DNA of 64,000 nt from Myxococcales bacterium (lineage in GTDB: Bacteria; Myxococcota_A; Polyangia; Nannocystales; Nannocystaceae), in contig JACKDU010000001.1 of NCBI GenBank assembly GCA_020633335.1, positions 620,001-684,000 of the forward strand. The letters run 5' to 3'. A program made the translations under genes and the position numbers. Shown here piece by piece: positions 1 to 8,255 of the stretch (within the stretch, counting starts at the first letter, position 1; every line of letters starts with the position of its first letter). The notes under the pieces were generated by a model. That model was given only the letters and a program-made list of their open reading frames with translations, was not told the DNA's origin and did no database searches.

Positions 1-1
1 C

Positions 2-1114
2 GCGCTGAGCGGTGGCGCGCCGTCCGCGTTGCGGGCGACCGGGATGCTCTTCCTTCATGTGCTCGGGATCGCCGTCGGCCGGCCGGGGCACGGGCCGACG
101 ATCCTCGCCCTGAGCGCGGCCGGCCTCCTCCTGATCTGGCCGAGCTGGGCGCTGGACCCCGGCTTTCAGCTCTCGCTGGCGGCGATGGCGGTGCTCGTCC
201 ACCCGGGGGCGCCCCGCGGGATCCTGGTCCAGAGCTGGCGGATCACCTGGGCGACCCTGCCGATCGCCCTCTGGCACTTCGGCAGCGGGTCGATCCTCGG
301 GGTCGGCGCCAACCTCCTGGCGATCCCGCTCTTCTCGCTCTGGGTGCTGCCGAGCGGGCTCTGCGGGATCCTCCTCGCGCCCTGGCTCGGCGAGATCGCG
401 CTCGCGCCGGCGAGCTGGGGGGCGGCGATCCTCGTCGATCTCGCCCGCCTCGTCGGCCGCCTGCCGGTGATCTCGCCGGCGGCGCTGGCCGGCCTGGCGC
501 TCGGGATCCTGGCGCTTCGGGGGATCCGGGAGATCGCTCGCCGGCGGCGGCGAGGCGGCCGCGCGCCGCGGTGGCGCGGGCGAGGGCGCGGGGCGCCGTG
601 GCTGGCCCTGGTCGCGGTCGTCGCGGTCGTCGCCCTCCGCGGGCCGATGTCGAGCGCGGCGCTCCTCGGCGAGGCTTCGGGGTCCTGGCTGGCGATCGGC
701 GGGGGCCAGCGGGTCGAGGCGATCACCCGCGCCGCGGGCTCCGGGATCTGCCTCGCGGATCCCTGGCTCTCGCCCTCCGAGCACCTCGCGCTGATCGAGG
801 CGATCGGCGGCGACGCGGTGGTCGGGGTCGAGGATCGGCGGGGTGACGCGGCGGCGGCCGAGCTCCGCCGCGGCCTCGAGGGCGCCGGGCTCTGGTCGCC
901 GGCGGCGGCGCGCTGCGAGGGGGCGATCCCCTCCGAGGCCGCGCTCCGCCGGCTTGTGCGGCGCTGTCGGGCGCTCGCGGGGTCGCCGGTGGCGATGATC
1001 CGCGGCGGCGCCGGGGCGGTGATCGAGTGTTGGGGCGGCGCCGGGTGGCGTCCGCTCGCGAGACGAGGAGACCGCGAGGACGCTCGATCCTCGCATCAGG
1101 AGGGGACCCCATGA
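2..1114 (+). CDS. comEC: ComEC/Rec2 DNA-uptake channel, C-terminal part
   Basis: This is the C-terminal part of the ComEC/Rec2 inner-membrane channel, which in natural transformation passes single-stranded DNA into the cytoplasm. The frame is open from base 2, so the gene begins outside the window; about 370 residues are visible. The competence core is recognisable from the SGGAPSALRATGM stretch at the edge, the FQLSLAAMAVL helix and the GVGANLLAIP segment, with further hydrophobic helices to about visible residue 200. The last 170 residues sit where many ComEC proteins carry a metallo-beta-lactamase-like domain, but no HxHxDH motif is present, so that domain is absent or degenerate. The TGA overlaps the ATG of the FHA gene (ATGA), which suggests translational coupling. 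Confidence 0.85.
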   Translation, partial: ALSGGAPSALRATGMLFLHVLGIAVGRPGHGPTILALSAAGLLLIWPSWALDPGFQLSLAAMAVLVHPGAPRGILVQSWRITWATLPIALWHFGSGSILGVGANLLAIPLFSLWVLPSGLCGILLAPWLGEIALAPASWGAAILVDLARLVGRLPVISPAALAGLALGILALRGIREIARRRRRGGRAPRWRGRGRGAPWLALVAVVAVVALRGPMSSAALLGEASGSWLAIGGGQRVEAITRAAGSGICLADPWLSPSEHLALIEAIGGDAVVGVEDRRGDAAAAELRRGLEGAGLWSPAAARCEGAIPSEAALRRLVRRCRALAGSPVAMIRGGAGAVIECWGGAGWRPLARRGDREDARSSHQEGTP

Positions 1115-1608
1115 CATCCTTTCGCGCGGTGACGGCCTTTGACGTCCGACCTTTCCTTCGGCAGCGGAGCGACGGCGCGCCCGATCGCCTCTTCCCGCTG
1201 ATCGTCGGCGACAACCTGATCGGCCGCGAGCCGAGCGCCGAGGTCTGCATCGACCTCCCCGACGTCTCGCGGCGTCACGCGATGATCCGCGTGACGCCCG
1301 AGGGGGCGACGGTCGAGGATCTCGAGAGCAAGAACGGCGTCGTCGTCGACGGCCAGGCGATCCGCGGGGTCACCCGGCTCCGTCATGGGGCCTCGCTCGC
1401 CCTCGGCGACGTCAAGCTCGAGCTCCATCACCCCGGCCTCCAGGTCGCCGAGGCGCTCGCGCGGGCCGGCGAGATCACCGTCACCCGGGCGACCCGGCGC
1501 GAGCCGCCGTCGACGCCCGCGCCGTCGATCCGCTGGCCGCTGCTGGCGACGATCGTCTTCGCGGTGGTGGTCGCGGCGCTCCTCTGGGGCGTGGCGAGCG
1601 GCGGCTGA
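1111..1608 (+). CDS. FHA-domain protein with C-terminal membrane anchor
   Basis: A 165-residue protein with a forkhead-associated (FHA) domain at roughly residues 28-105. The signature GREPSAEVCIDLPDVSRRH contains the conserved Gly-Arg and the Ser-Arg-Arg-His phosphothreonine-binding loop, and the later ESKNG(V) matches the conserved Asn-Gly. FHA domains bind phosphothreonine peptides made by Ser/Thr kinases, which are abundant in myxobacteria. A single hydrophobic helix (about residues 143-162) ends the protein, so the FHA domain is probably tethered to the inner membrane and faces the cytoplasm. The start at 1111 is chosen because AGGAGGGG (1099-1106) is a strong Shine-Dalgarno and the ATG overlaps the comEC stop. 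No kinase is adjacent, so its partner is unknown. Confidence 0.85.
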   Translation: MTSFRAVTAFDVRPFLRQRSDGAPDRLFPLIVGDNLIGREPSAEVCIDLPDVSRRHAMIRVTPEGATVEDLESKNGVVVDGQAIRGVTRLRHGASLALGDVKLELHHPGLQVAEALARAGEITVTRATRREPPSTPAPSIRWPLLATIVFAVVVAALLWGVASGG

Positions 1609-1637
1609 CGAGGCTCCTGTGGTAGCGTGCCGCGCAG

Positions 1638-3014
1638 ATGTCCGCGGCACTCCTCAGCGCGCTGCCCAAGGTCGATCGAGTCCTCGAGGCCGGGCCGCTC
1701 GCCGACCATCGGGCGGCCCGGGCGCTCAAGCGCCGGCTGGTCCAGGAGGCCGTCGAGGGGCTGCGGCGGCGCCTCCTCGCCGGCGAGTCCGTGACGCCGC
1801 CGAGCGCCGAGGCGCTCGCCCGTGAGGTCGCGGCGCGCCTCGACGCGCTCCTCCTCCCGCGGCCACGGCGGGTGCTCAACGGGACCGGCGTCGTCCTCCA
1901 CACCAACCTCGGGCGGGCGCCGCTCGCCGGCGCCGTCGTCGACGCGATGGTCGCGGCCGCCGGCGCCTGCGATCTCGAGATCGATCTCGAGAGCGGCCAG
2001 CGCGGCTCTCGCTTCGCCCACCTCCGGCCGCTCCTCGCGGCGGTCGTCGGCGCCGAGGATGTCCACGTCGTCAACAACGGCGCGGCCGCCCTCCTCCTCG
2101 CGACCTCGGCGCTCGGCCTCCCCGGCGGCGTCGCCCTCTCGCGCGGGCAGATGATCGAGATCGGCGACTCGTTTCGGGTCGCCGAGATGGCCGCGGCCGC
2201 CGGCGCCCGGGTCTGGGAGGTCGGCAGCACCAACCGCACCCACCTCGCCGACTACCGGCGGGCCTTGGGCGGCGAGCTCGCGGGGATGAGCGCGCCGGTG
2301 TCGGCGCTCCTCTGGGCCCACCGTTCGAACTTCCGTCAGGAGGGGTTCGTCGCCGAGGTCGAGCTCGCGGAGCTCGCCGCGCTCGCGCGCTCGCGCGGGG
2401 TCCCGCTCATCGCCGATCTCGGCTCCGGCTCGCTCGGCGTCGGGATCCCGGGGGACGAGCCGACGATCGCCGCCTACCTCGCCGACGGCGTCGATCTCGT
2501 CACCTGCAGCGGCGACAAGCTCTTCGGCGGCCCCCAGGCCGGGATCATCGCCGGCCGCGCGGAGCTCGTCGCTCGCCTCCGTCGCCACCCGATGGCCCGC
2601 GCGCTCCGCCCCGACAAGGTCACCCTCGCGGCCCTCCACGCGACGATCGCCGCCCACGCCTGCGAGGGGACGCCGGCGCTCGCCCTCCACGCGCTCCTCG
2701 GCGCGAGCGTCGACGATCTCCGCGGGCGCGCGCGGGCGATCGTCGACGCGCTCGCCTGGCCGGCGACCGCGATCCGGTCGACGGTGGCGACGATCGGCGG
2801 CGGCTCGCTCCCCGGCGACACCCTCCCCGGGGTGGCGATCGCGGTCCCGGGCGGCTCGCCGGCCCGCCTGGCCCGGCGCCTCCGCCTCGGCGATCCGCCG
2901 GTGGTCGGTCGGGTCGTCGACGACACGCTCCTCGTCGATCTCCGGGCGCTGCCGGCGAGCGACGACGACGACCTGATCGCGGCCCTGCGGGCGCTGGCGT
3001 CCGCGCCAGGCTGA
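1638..3014 (+). CDS. selA: L-seryl-tRNA(Sec) selenium transferase SelA
   Basis: SelA is the PLP enzyme that converts Ser-tRNA(Sec) to Sec-tRNA(Sec) with selenophosphate as selenium donor. The 458-residue product has the usual length and shows the RRVLNGTGVVLHTNLGRAPL segment, the VVNNGAAALLL cofactor loop and CSGDKLFGGPQAG, whose lysine (about residue 294) is the PLP Schiff-base lysine of the family. It is followed convergently by selB with only 8 bases between the stop codons. A TAGCGT box at 1623-1628 lies 9 bases before the ATG and there is no Shine-Dalgarno, so the mRNA may be nearly leaderless. With selB and selD it provides most of the selenocysteine pathway; the tRNA gene selC is not seen in this window. 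Confidence 0.96.
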   Translation: MSAALLSALPKVDRVLEAGPLADHRAARALKRRLVQEAVEGLRRRLLAGESVTPPSAEALAREVAARLDALLLPRPRRVLNGTGVVLHTNLGRAPLAGAVVDAMVAAAGACDLEIDLESGQRGSRFAHLRPLLAAVVGAEDVHVVNNGAAALLLATSALGLPGGVALSRGQMIEIGDSFRVAEMAAAAGARVWEVGSTNRTHLADYRRALGGELAGMSAPVSALLWAHRSNFRQEGFVAEVELAELAALARSRGVPLIADLGSGSLGVGIPGDEPTIAAYLADGVDLVTCSGDKLFGGPQAGIIAGRAELVARLRRHPMARALRPDKVTLAALHATIAAHACEGTPALALHALLGASVDDLRGRARAIVDALAWPATAIRSTVATIGGGSLPGDTLPGVAIAVPGGSPARLARRLRLGDPPVVGRVVDDTLLVDLRALPASDDDDLIAALRALASAPG

Positions 3015-3022
3015 GCGCGCGC

Positions 3023-5023
3023 TCAGAGCTGCGCCCGCCCGCCGGGCACCCTGCGCTCGCCCTCGCGGCGGGTGATCTGCAGGCGATCGAGGTGCTCGAG
3101 CACCGGCACGACAAATTTCCGCGAGAGCCCGGTGAGCCCCTTGAGCGCCTGCACGTCGATCTCGCCGCGCTCGCGGAGGTGATCGCGGACGAGCTCGACC
3201 AGGCGCTCGTGGTGGCGGCTGGCGAGCGAGAGCTCGTTGGTCACCCGGACCAGCGCCGCCGCCCGCTGGAGGATCGAGATCGCGTCGAGGGCCTGGCGGC
3301 TGGTCATCCCGGTCGCGGCCTCGACCTCCTTGATCGTCGGCGGCGCGATCCCGCCGGCCTCGTAGAGGTCGAGGACCGCCTGGAGGGCCGGCGGGAAGCC
3401 GTCCTTGGCGAGGCCGCGGCCGGGGCGCGCGACGATCCCCTGGTCGTCGAAGCGGATCAGATCGCCGCCGCGGCAGGCGAGCTCGAGGGCGAGGCCGGCG
3501 ACGTCGGCGGCGATCCGCCCGCCCAGCATCCCCTCGACCGCGGCTCGCCCGAGGCCGGGCTGGAGCGGGTGCTCGTCGTGGAAGCGATCGACGATCGCCA
3601 CGGCCTCATCGGCGAGGTCCTGGGCGACCGCGCGGGTGACCCAGCGGCCGTCGCCGAGGGTGGCCGCGATCCCGTCGGCGACGAGGCCGGCGAGGGCCGC
3701 GTCGATCGCCTCGCCGACCAGCCCCGCCCGCCGCTCGAGCTCGACGCGATCGATCCCGAGGGCGCCGGCGTCGGCGATGAGCGCGAGCGCGCGGCCGGCG
3801 GGATCGTCGGCGGCGAGCCCCTCGGCGACCGCGATCCAGCGCCGCCGCTGCCCGCGGCCGCGGCTCGGCTGGGGATCGACGACGACCCCGCCGCCGATCG
3901 TGTCCCCCCAGGGATCGCTGGTGTCGTGGAGGCGGCGGACGATCACCCGCTGGCCGTGCCAGGTCGGGATCGGCGGCTCGAGGCGGATCCGCACGAGGCC
4001 GCGCCCGCCGGCTGGGATCGTCACCTCGCGGCGGGGGGCGCCGGCGTCGTCGAGGCCGGCGAGGGGGTCGAGGACGCCGCTCGCGTGGGCGGTGCCGGCG
4101 CAGACCTCGACCGCCGCGCCCTGCTCCCAGGGACCGGAATCATGGGACAGGTGCTCCAGGACCGCGTGGAGGACGTCGGCCCGGCTCACCCGCGCGCCGA
4201 GGGTGAGGACGTCGCCGCGGTGGAGCTCCGAGGTCGCGATCCCGCCGAGGTTGACCGCGCTCCGGATCCCGGCCCGCGCGAGCTCGGCCGCCTCGCCGCG
4301 GACCTGGAGCCCGCGGACCCGCACGCTCGTCACCTCGCGCCCCTCGCCGCATGGCACAAGGGTCAGGTTCGGCTCACGGGCCGGCTGGAGCCGCCCGCTC
4401 AGGAGGGTCCCGGTGGCGACCGTCCCGTGCCCCTTCATCGTGAAGACCCGGTCGATCGGGAGGATCGGCCGGTCGTCGCTCGGCCGCCGCGGGAGGGCGG
4501 CGATCACCCGCCTGATCGCCGATCGGAGGGCGTCGAGGCCCTCGCCGGTGTGGGCCGAGCAGGGGATGATCGGCGCCTCGGCGAGGGCGGTGCCGGCGAG
4601 GACCTCGCGCACGTCCTCGGTCGCCAGCTCGATCGCCTCGGGGTCGCCGCCGACCCGGTCGATCTTGGTCAGGGCGACGACCCCGTGGGTGATCCCGAGG
4701 AGCGAGCAGATGCTCAGGTGCTCGCGGGTCTGGGGCATCACCCCGTCCTCGGCGGAGATCACCAGGAGGACGAGGTCGATCCCGCCGGCGCCGGCGACCA
4801 TCGTCCGCACCAGCCCCTCGTGGCCCGGGACGTCGACGATGCTCGCCTCGAGCCCGGCGGCGATCGGCCAGGCGGCGAAGCCGAGCTCGATCGTGATCCC
4901 GCGGCGCTTCTCCTCGGCCAGGCGGTCGGTGTCGACCCCGGTGAGGGCGCGGACCAGGGTGGTCTTGCCGTGGTCGATGTGGCCCGCGGTCCCGAGGACG
5001 AGCGAGCGCGGCGCCTTTGCCAT
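3023..5023 (-). CDS. selB: Selenocysteine-specific elongation factor SelB
   Basis: SelB is the EF-Tu-like GTPase that carries Sec-tRNA(Sec) to in-frame UGA codons by binding the SECIS hairpin. The 666-residue product begins MAKAPRSLVLGTAGHIDHGK, giving the G1 P-loop GHIDHGKT at residues 14-21; the G3 motif DVPGHE and the G4 motif TKID follow. Two EF-Tu-like barrel domains come next, and the C-terminal third contains the winged-helix repeats expected for SECIS binding (for example VEAATGMTSRQALDAI and LKGLTGLSRKFVVPVLEHL). The start at 5023 is chosen because homology begins immediately there; an upstream extension would run through the selD promoter. A TAGGCT box (5042-5037) lies 13 bases upstream and overlaps the -10 box of the divergent selD gene. 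Confidence 0.95.
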   Translation of the reverse strand: MAKAPRSLVLGTAGHIDHGKTTLVRALTGVDTDRLAEEKRRGITIELGFAAWPIAAGLEASIVDVPGHEGLVRTMVAGAGGIDLVLLVISAEDGVMPQTREHLSICSLLGITHGVVALTKIDRVGGDPEAIELATEDVREVLAGTALAEAPIIPCSAHTGEGLDALRSAIRRVIAALPRRPSDDRPILPIDRVFTMKGHGTVATGTLLSGRLQPAREPNLTLVPCGEGREVTSVRVRGLQVRGEAAELARAGIRSAVNLGGIATSELHRGDVLTLGARVSRADVLHAVLEHLSHDSGPWEQGAAVEVCAGTAHASGVLDPLAGLDDAGAPRREVTIPAGGRGLVRIRLEPPIPTWHGQRVIVRRLHDTSDPWGDTIGGGVVVDPQPSRGRGQRRRWIAVAEGLAADDPAGRALALIADAGALGIDRVELERRAGLVGEAIDAALAGLVADGIAATLGDGRWVTRAVAQDLADEAVAIVDRFHDEHPLQPGLGRAAVEGMLGGRIAADVAGLALELACRGGDLIRFDDQGIVARPGRGLAKDGFPPALQAVLDLYEAGGIAPPTIKEVEAATGMTSRQALDAISILQRAAALVRVTNELSLASRHHERLVELVRDHLRERGEIDVQALKGLTGLSRKFVVPVLEHLDRLQITRREGERRVPGGRAQL

Positions 5024-5046
5024 CGGCGGGGAGTCTAGCCTATGCT
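5017..5046 (+). promoter_or_regulatory. selD promoter, overlapping divergent selB promoter
   Basis: For selD, TTGCCA (5017-5022) and TATGCT (5041-5046) form a sigma-70-like pair with an 18-base spacer; the -10 box ends 8 bases before the selD ATG. On the opposite strand TAGGCT (5042-5037) could serve selB. The two -10 boxes share bases, so the divergent genes may compete for polymerase. This is inferred from sequence alone. Confidence 0.55.
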
Positions 5047-5054
5047 CCCGCGCC

Positions 5055-6173
5055 ATGTCCGAGAACGAGCGTCCGCCCGAGAGCCCGCGCCTCACCCAGC
5101 TCGCCCGGGGAGGTGGTTGAGCCGCCAAGCTGCGGCTCGGTGACCTGGTCGAGGTCCTCGCGGGGGTGCCCTCGCCCGCATCCGGGGGCGTCACGGCCGC
5201 AGCGGCCGGGATCGTGGTCGGCAACGAGCTGGCCGACGACGCGGCCGTCGTGCGCTTCGCCGACGACCAGCGGACGGCGCTGGTGCTGACCACCGACGTG
5301 ATCACGCCGATCGTCGACGACCCCCGCACCTTCGGGGCGATCGCCGCCTGCAACGCGCTCTCCGACGTCTACGCGATGGGCGGGCGCCCGCTCTACGCCC
5401 TCAGCCTCGCCTTCTTCCCCGACGGGGTCCTGCCGCTCGCGGTCCTCTCCGAGATCCTCGCCGGCGCCGCCGAGGTCTGCGCGCGCGCCGGCGTGGCGAT
5501 CGTCGGAGGTCATACGGTCCGCGACGCCGAGCCCAAGCTCGGGCTCGCGGTCACCGGCGAGGTCGATCGCGATCGGATCCTCGCGAACACCAACGCCGCC
5601 GCGGGTCAGGTCCTGGTGCTGACCAAGGCGCTCGGCACCGGGGTGATCGGCTCGGCGATCCGGGGCGATCGCGCGAGCCGCAGCGAGGCGGCGGCGGCGA
5701 TCGCCAGCATGACCACCCTCAACGCCGGCGCCCTCGAGGCCGCGCGTCGCCACGGCGTGAAGGCGGCGACCGACGTCACCGGCTTCGGCCTCCTCGGCCA
5801 CCTCCGCAACATCCTCGCCGGCTCGCGCCTGGCCGCCCGGATCACCATGCGCGCGCTCCCGGAGCTCCCTGGGGCGCTCAACCGGATCCGCGCGGGGACG
5901 GTCCCCGGCGGCACCCAGGCCAACCTCCGCTTCCTCGAGTCGAGCCTGCGGCGGGTCGGTCTCGAGGACCCGGCGCTGACGCTCCTCGCCTGCGACGCCC
6001 AGACCTCGGGCGGCCTCCTCCTCTGCGTCGACGCCGTCGAGGCGGCCGCGCTGGTCGCCGAGCTCCGGGCGCAGGGCCTGCCGGCGGCGGCGATCGGCGA
6101 GCTCCTGGCCCCCGAGGGCGAGCTCGCGGTCGGGTCGATGATCCTCGACTTCGAGCGCGCCGACGACGAGTGA
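5055..6173 (+). CDS. selD: Selenophosphate synthetase SelD, selenocysteine-containing (in-frame TGA at 5118)
   Basis: SelD makes selenophosphate from selenide and ATP, the selenium donor for SelA. The gene runs through an in-frame TGA at 5118-5120: translation reads LTQLARGGG-U-AAK and continues unbroken for 350 residues to the TGA at 6171. In SelD the catalytic motif is [C/U]xxK after a glycine-rich loop; here Sec22 takes the place of the catalytic Cys and Lys25 that of the invariant Lys. Downstream motifs fit the AIRS/PurM-like fold: DDAAVVRF, TTDVITPIVDDPRTFGAIAA, NALSDVYAMGG, GGHT and TDVTGFGLLGHL. The total of 372 residues is normal for the family. A SECIS-like hairpin lies 21 bases after the TGA. 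A simple gene caller would start this gene at the GTG at 5166 and lose the active site. It is divergent from selB. Confidence 0.93.
5138..5160 (+). promoter_or_regulatory. Bacterial SECIS element in selD mRNA
   Basis: A stem of GACCT (5142-5146) and AGGTC (5152-5156) closes a five-base loop GGTCG. It is extended outward, after one mismatch, by three more pairs (5138-5140 with 5158-5160, one of them G-U). The loop begins 26 bases after the TGA and opens with G. Both features fit the known bacterial SECIS rules: loop 16-37 bases from UGA, and a G in the first two loop positions. The GGUC loop also matches the core of the E. coli fdhF SECIS loop bound by SelB. Confidence 0.8.
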
Positions 6174-6197
6174 GCCGGAGCCGGAGCCCGGACGCGG

Positions 6198-6229
6198 CGA
6201 GGGGCCCGCGGCGTCGCCGGGGCCCCTCG
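6198..6229. terminator. Convergent hairpin between selD and the sterol reductase gene
   Basis: A perfect 10-bp stem (CGAGGGGCCC, 6198-6207, with 6220-6229) and a 12-base loop lie in the short gap between two converging genes. There is no T-tract on either side, so it is a probable rather than certain bidirectional terminator. Confidence 0.5.
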
Positions 6230-6248
6230 TCGTCGCGCGCGCGCGCGA

Positions 6249-7532
6249 TCAGTAGATGTAGGGGAAGATCCGGTAGGGGACCTTCGCCTGGTAGGCCTCC
6301 CAGTCCTTGCCGTACTTCGCGGCGCAGAAGGCGTTGTCGCGGCGCTCGCGGTGGATCAGCAGGATCGAGAAGTAGATGATGTAGAAGTAGGGGACGATGT
6401 GGTTGAAGCCGGTGCACATGCACCAGGTCAGGGCCATGATCAGGTCGCCGCAGTAGTTGATGTGGCGGGCCATCCCCCACCACCCCGAGGTCAGGAGGAG
6501 GGGCCCGCGGGCGGTCTTGATGTACTCCGCCGGCCGCCCCATGATCGGCCGCTCGGGGTCCTTGCGGAAGCGGTGCTTCTGGATGTTGGCCCCGCGGAAG
6601 ATCGTGTAGCCGATCATGTTCAGGGTCACGAGGCCCATCACCCCCCAGAGCGAGAGCTCGAAGGGGTGGTGGAGGAGGTACATCGCCTGGAAGACGTAGG
6701 TGAAGGGCAACCAGGCCAGGTCACCCCACGCGAGCATGAAGCCGAAGCGCTCGTGGCGGATGTCCCAGGTCGAGAGGATCGCCTCCTCGTGATAGTAGTA
6801 GTCGAGGATGTACCAGAACTGAAACGCGCAGACGAGGATCATCGGCGTCGTCACGGTGCCGATCATCGAGTACTGCTTGGCGGCGATCGAGAAGTTGATC
6901 AGGACCCAGAGGATCAGGCCGGGGCGGGCCTCGCAGAAGAGCTTCCAGTCGACCGGCCCGATCCGCGGGTTGAGCGACGTGCCCATGAAGTAGTCGTAGA
7001 AGAATTGTCCGCGGATCTTCTCGCCCTGCGGCCAGAGCTTGCCGTGGAGGTAGAGGTAGCCGGAGAAGGCGAAGGAGAAGATGTTGACGACGGTGAGGAG
7101 CGGCGCGAACTCGCCGTAGAGGATCGTCGCTGGCAGCGCGCCGGTGAGGACGAGGCCGGCGGCGACCGCCAGGGTCGCCCACCAGGAGAACCACCCGTTC
7201 ATCTTGTAGTCGAGGCGCTTGCCGTCATCGAGCTCGGCGCCCTTGACCCACTTGCCGGGGGCGAAGACCTGGAGGAGGAGCTGGAAGCCGAACCAGCCGC
7301 CGTAGATCGCCGCCGCCTTCCAGGTCGGCGCGGCGACGTGGCCGAAGAATTCCCGCAGCTCCGCCCAGCTCGTCGGCACCACCAGCGAGCCGCCGTAGTA
7401 GTCGTTGCAGATCCACAGGTAGTAGACCAGCACCGGGAGGAAGGCCATCAGGAGGCCGTAGGAGCCGTTGAAGCCGTAGGCGACCGTGGTCACCTGGGGG
7501 AGTGAGTCTTGGTTCTTGGTGTCTGCGCTCAT
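6249..7532 (-). CDS. ERG4/ERG24-family sterol reductase (probable C-14 reductase)
   Basis: A 427-residue polytopic membrane protein of the ERG4/ERG24 family, NADPH-dependent reductases of sterol double bonds (C-14 reductase, lamin-B-receptor/TM7SF2 type; also C-7 and C-24(28) reductases). Seen directly: about nine hydrophobic helices, the family signature DYFMGTSLNPR near residue 185, LLTSGWWGMARHINYCGDL near residue 346, and the C-terminal HRERRDNAF...YGKDWEAYQ...VPYRIFPYIY that binds NADPH in the archaeal/bacterial homologue structures. Length matches ERG24 (about 430). The assignment to C-14 rather than C-7 reduction is inference from overall resemblance. It follows the ERG2-like isomerase gene by 45 bases on the same strand, so the two probably form an operon acting on consecutive steps of post-lanosterol sterol processing. 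Confidence 0.88.
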   Translation of the reverse strand: MSADTKNQDSLPQVTTVAYGFNGSYGLLMAFLPVLVYYLWICNDYYGGSLVVPTSWAELREFFGHVAAPTWKAAAIYGGWFGFQLLLQVFAPGKWVKGAELDDGKRLDYKMNGWFSWWATLAVAAGLVLTGALPATILYGEFAPLLTVVNIFSFAFSGYLYLHGKLWPQGEKIRGQFFYDYFMGTSLNPRIGPVDWKLFCEARPGLILWVLINFSIAAKQYSMIGTVTTPMILVCAFQFWYILDYYYHEEAILSTWDIRHERFGFMLAWGDLAWLPFTYVFQAMYLLHHPFELSLWGVMGLVTLNMIGYTIFRGANIQKHRFRKDPERPIMGRPAEYIKTARGPLLLTSGWWGMARHINYCGDLIMALTWCMCTGFNHIVPYFYIIYFSILLIHRERRDNAFCAAKYGKDWEAYQAKVPYRIFPYIY

Positions 7533-7577
7533 CGCATGCTCCGGGTCGGAAGCGTCTTCTCTTCGTCGAGGGGGCCC

Positions 7578-8141
7578 TCAGATCTTGCCGCGGAGGAGCT
7601 CGCGGAGGGCGAGGCGCCCGTACTCCTTGAAGGTCTCGTAGAGGATCCGGCCGTCGAGCGCCGAGAAGACGGCGTCGCCGAGGGCCATCGGCAGCGAGGT
7701 GATGATCGGCCCCTGGCCGCACTCGAGGAGCCAGGTCTGGGGGGCGAGGTAGACCCCCTTGGTCTGGCCGCGGCCGAGGAGCTGGGTGTCGCCGGGCGCG
7801 TAGGCGCGGGCTGACGAGGGGTCCTCGCAGTAGTAGGTGTCCATCCGCCCGCTGAGGACGCAGTCCCAGACGTCGATGTGGTAGCGCCCGGAGAAGCCCT
7901 CGGAGGAGACGGGTGTCCCAAAGACCAGGAGGTACTCGCTGAGCGAGGCGTGGAGGACGTACATCACCCCGGTGATCCCGCCGGCGAGGCTGGGGATCCA
8001 ATTCGGCGGGCGCTCGGTGATGTGGCCGGGGTAGGCGCGGCGGAGCCCGTCGACGAGCGCGTCGAGCATCGCGTCGAAGGGCTGGCCGATGCCCTCCTGG
8101 GCGATCGAGTGGAGGGTGTCGTGGTCGAAGATCCGGGCCAT
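7578..8141 (-). CDS. ERG2/sigma-1-receptor-family sterol C-8 isomerase
   Basis: A 187-residue member of the ERG2/sigma-1 receptor family; ERG2 shifts the sterol delta-8 double bond to delta-7. Matching segments are VMYVLHASLSEYLLVFGTPV, SGRYHIDVWDCVLSG, GQTKGVYLAPQTWLLECG and TSLPMALGDAVFSALDG. The two acidic residues that define the ligand pocket of sigma-1 (Asp126, Glu172) correspond to Asp93 and Glu140 here. Eukaryotic members have an N-terminal membrane helix; this protein starts directly with the cupin-like domain, so it may be soluble or peripherally membrane-bound. The ATG at 8141 is preferred because upstream residues are low-complexity and Pro/Arg-rich; an in-frame ATG at 8225 is the alternative. 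The next gene downstream is the sterol reductase. Confidence 0.88.
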   Translation of the reverse strand: MARIFDHDTLHSIAQEGIGQPFDAMLDALVDGLRRAYPGHITERPPNWIPSLAGGITGVMYVLHASLSEYLLVFGTPVSSEGFSGRYHIDVWDCVLSGRMDTYYCEDPSSARAYAPGDTQLLGRGQTKGVYLAPQTWLLECGQGPIITSLPMALGDAVFSALDGRILYETFKEYGRLALRELLRGKI

Positions 8142-8255
8142 ACGCGAGAGCAAGGGGCGCGGGCGGGGCGGCGCCTCGCCATCGTCCTTGAAGCTCTCCG
8201 GCGGCCGCCGCGCCGACAAGCGCAAGCGTTGCCGTCCCCGGCTCGCAGACCTGCT

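Noticed and set aside
5119..5138. Perfect hairpin GAGCCGC/GCGGCTC overlapping the selD TGA, as the SECIS
   Set aside because: Its stem includes part of the TGA and its loop starts only 5 bases after it, too close for a bacterial SECIS. The hairpin at 5138-5160 fits the spacing and loop rules.
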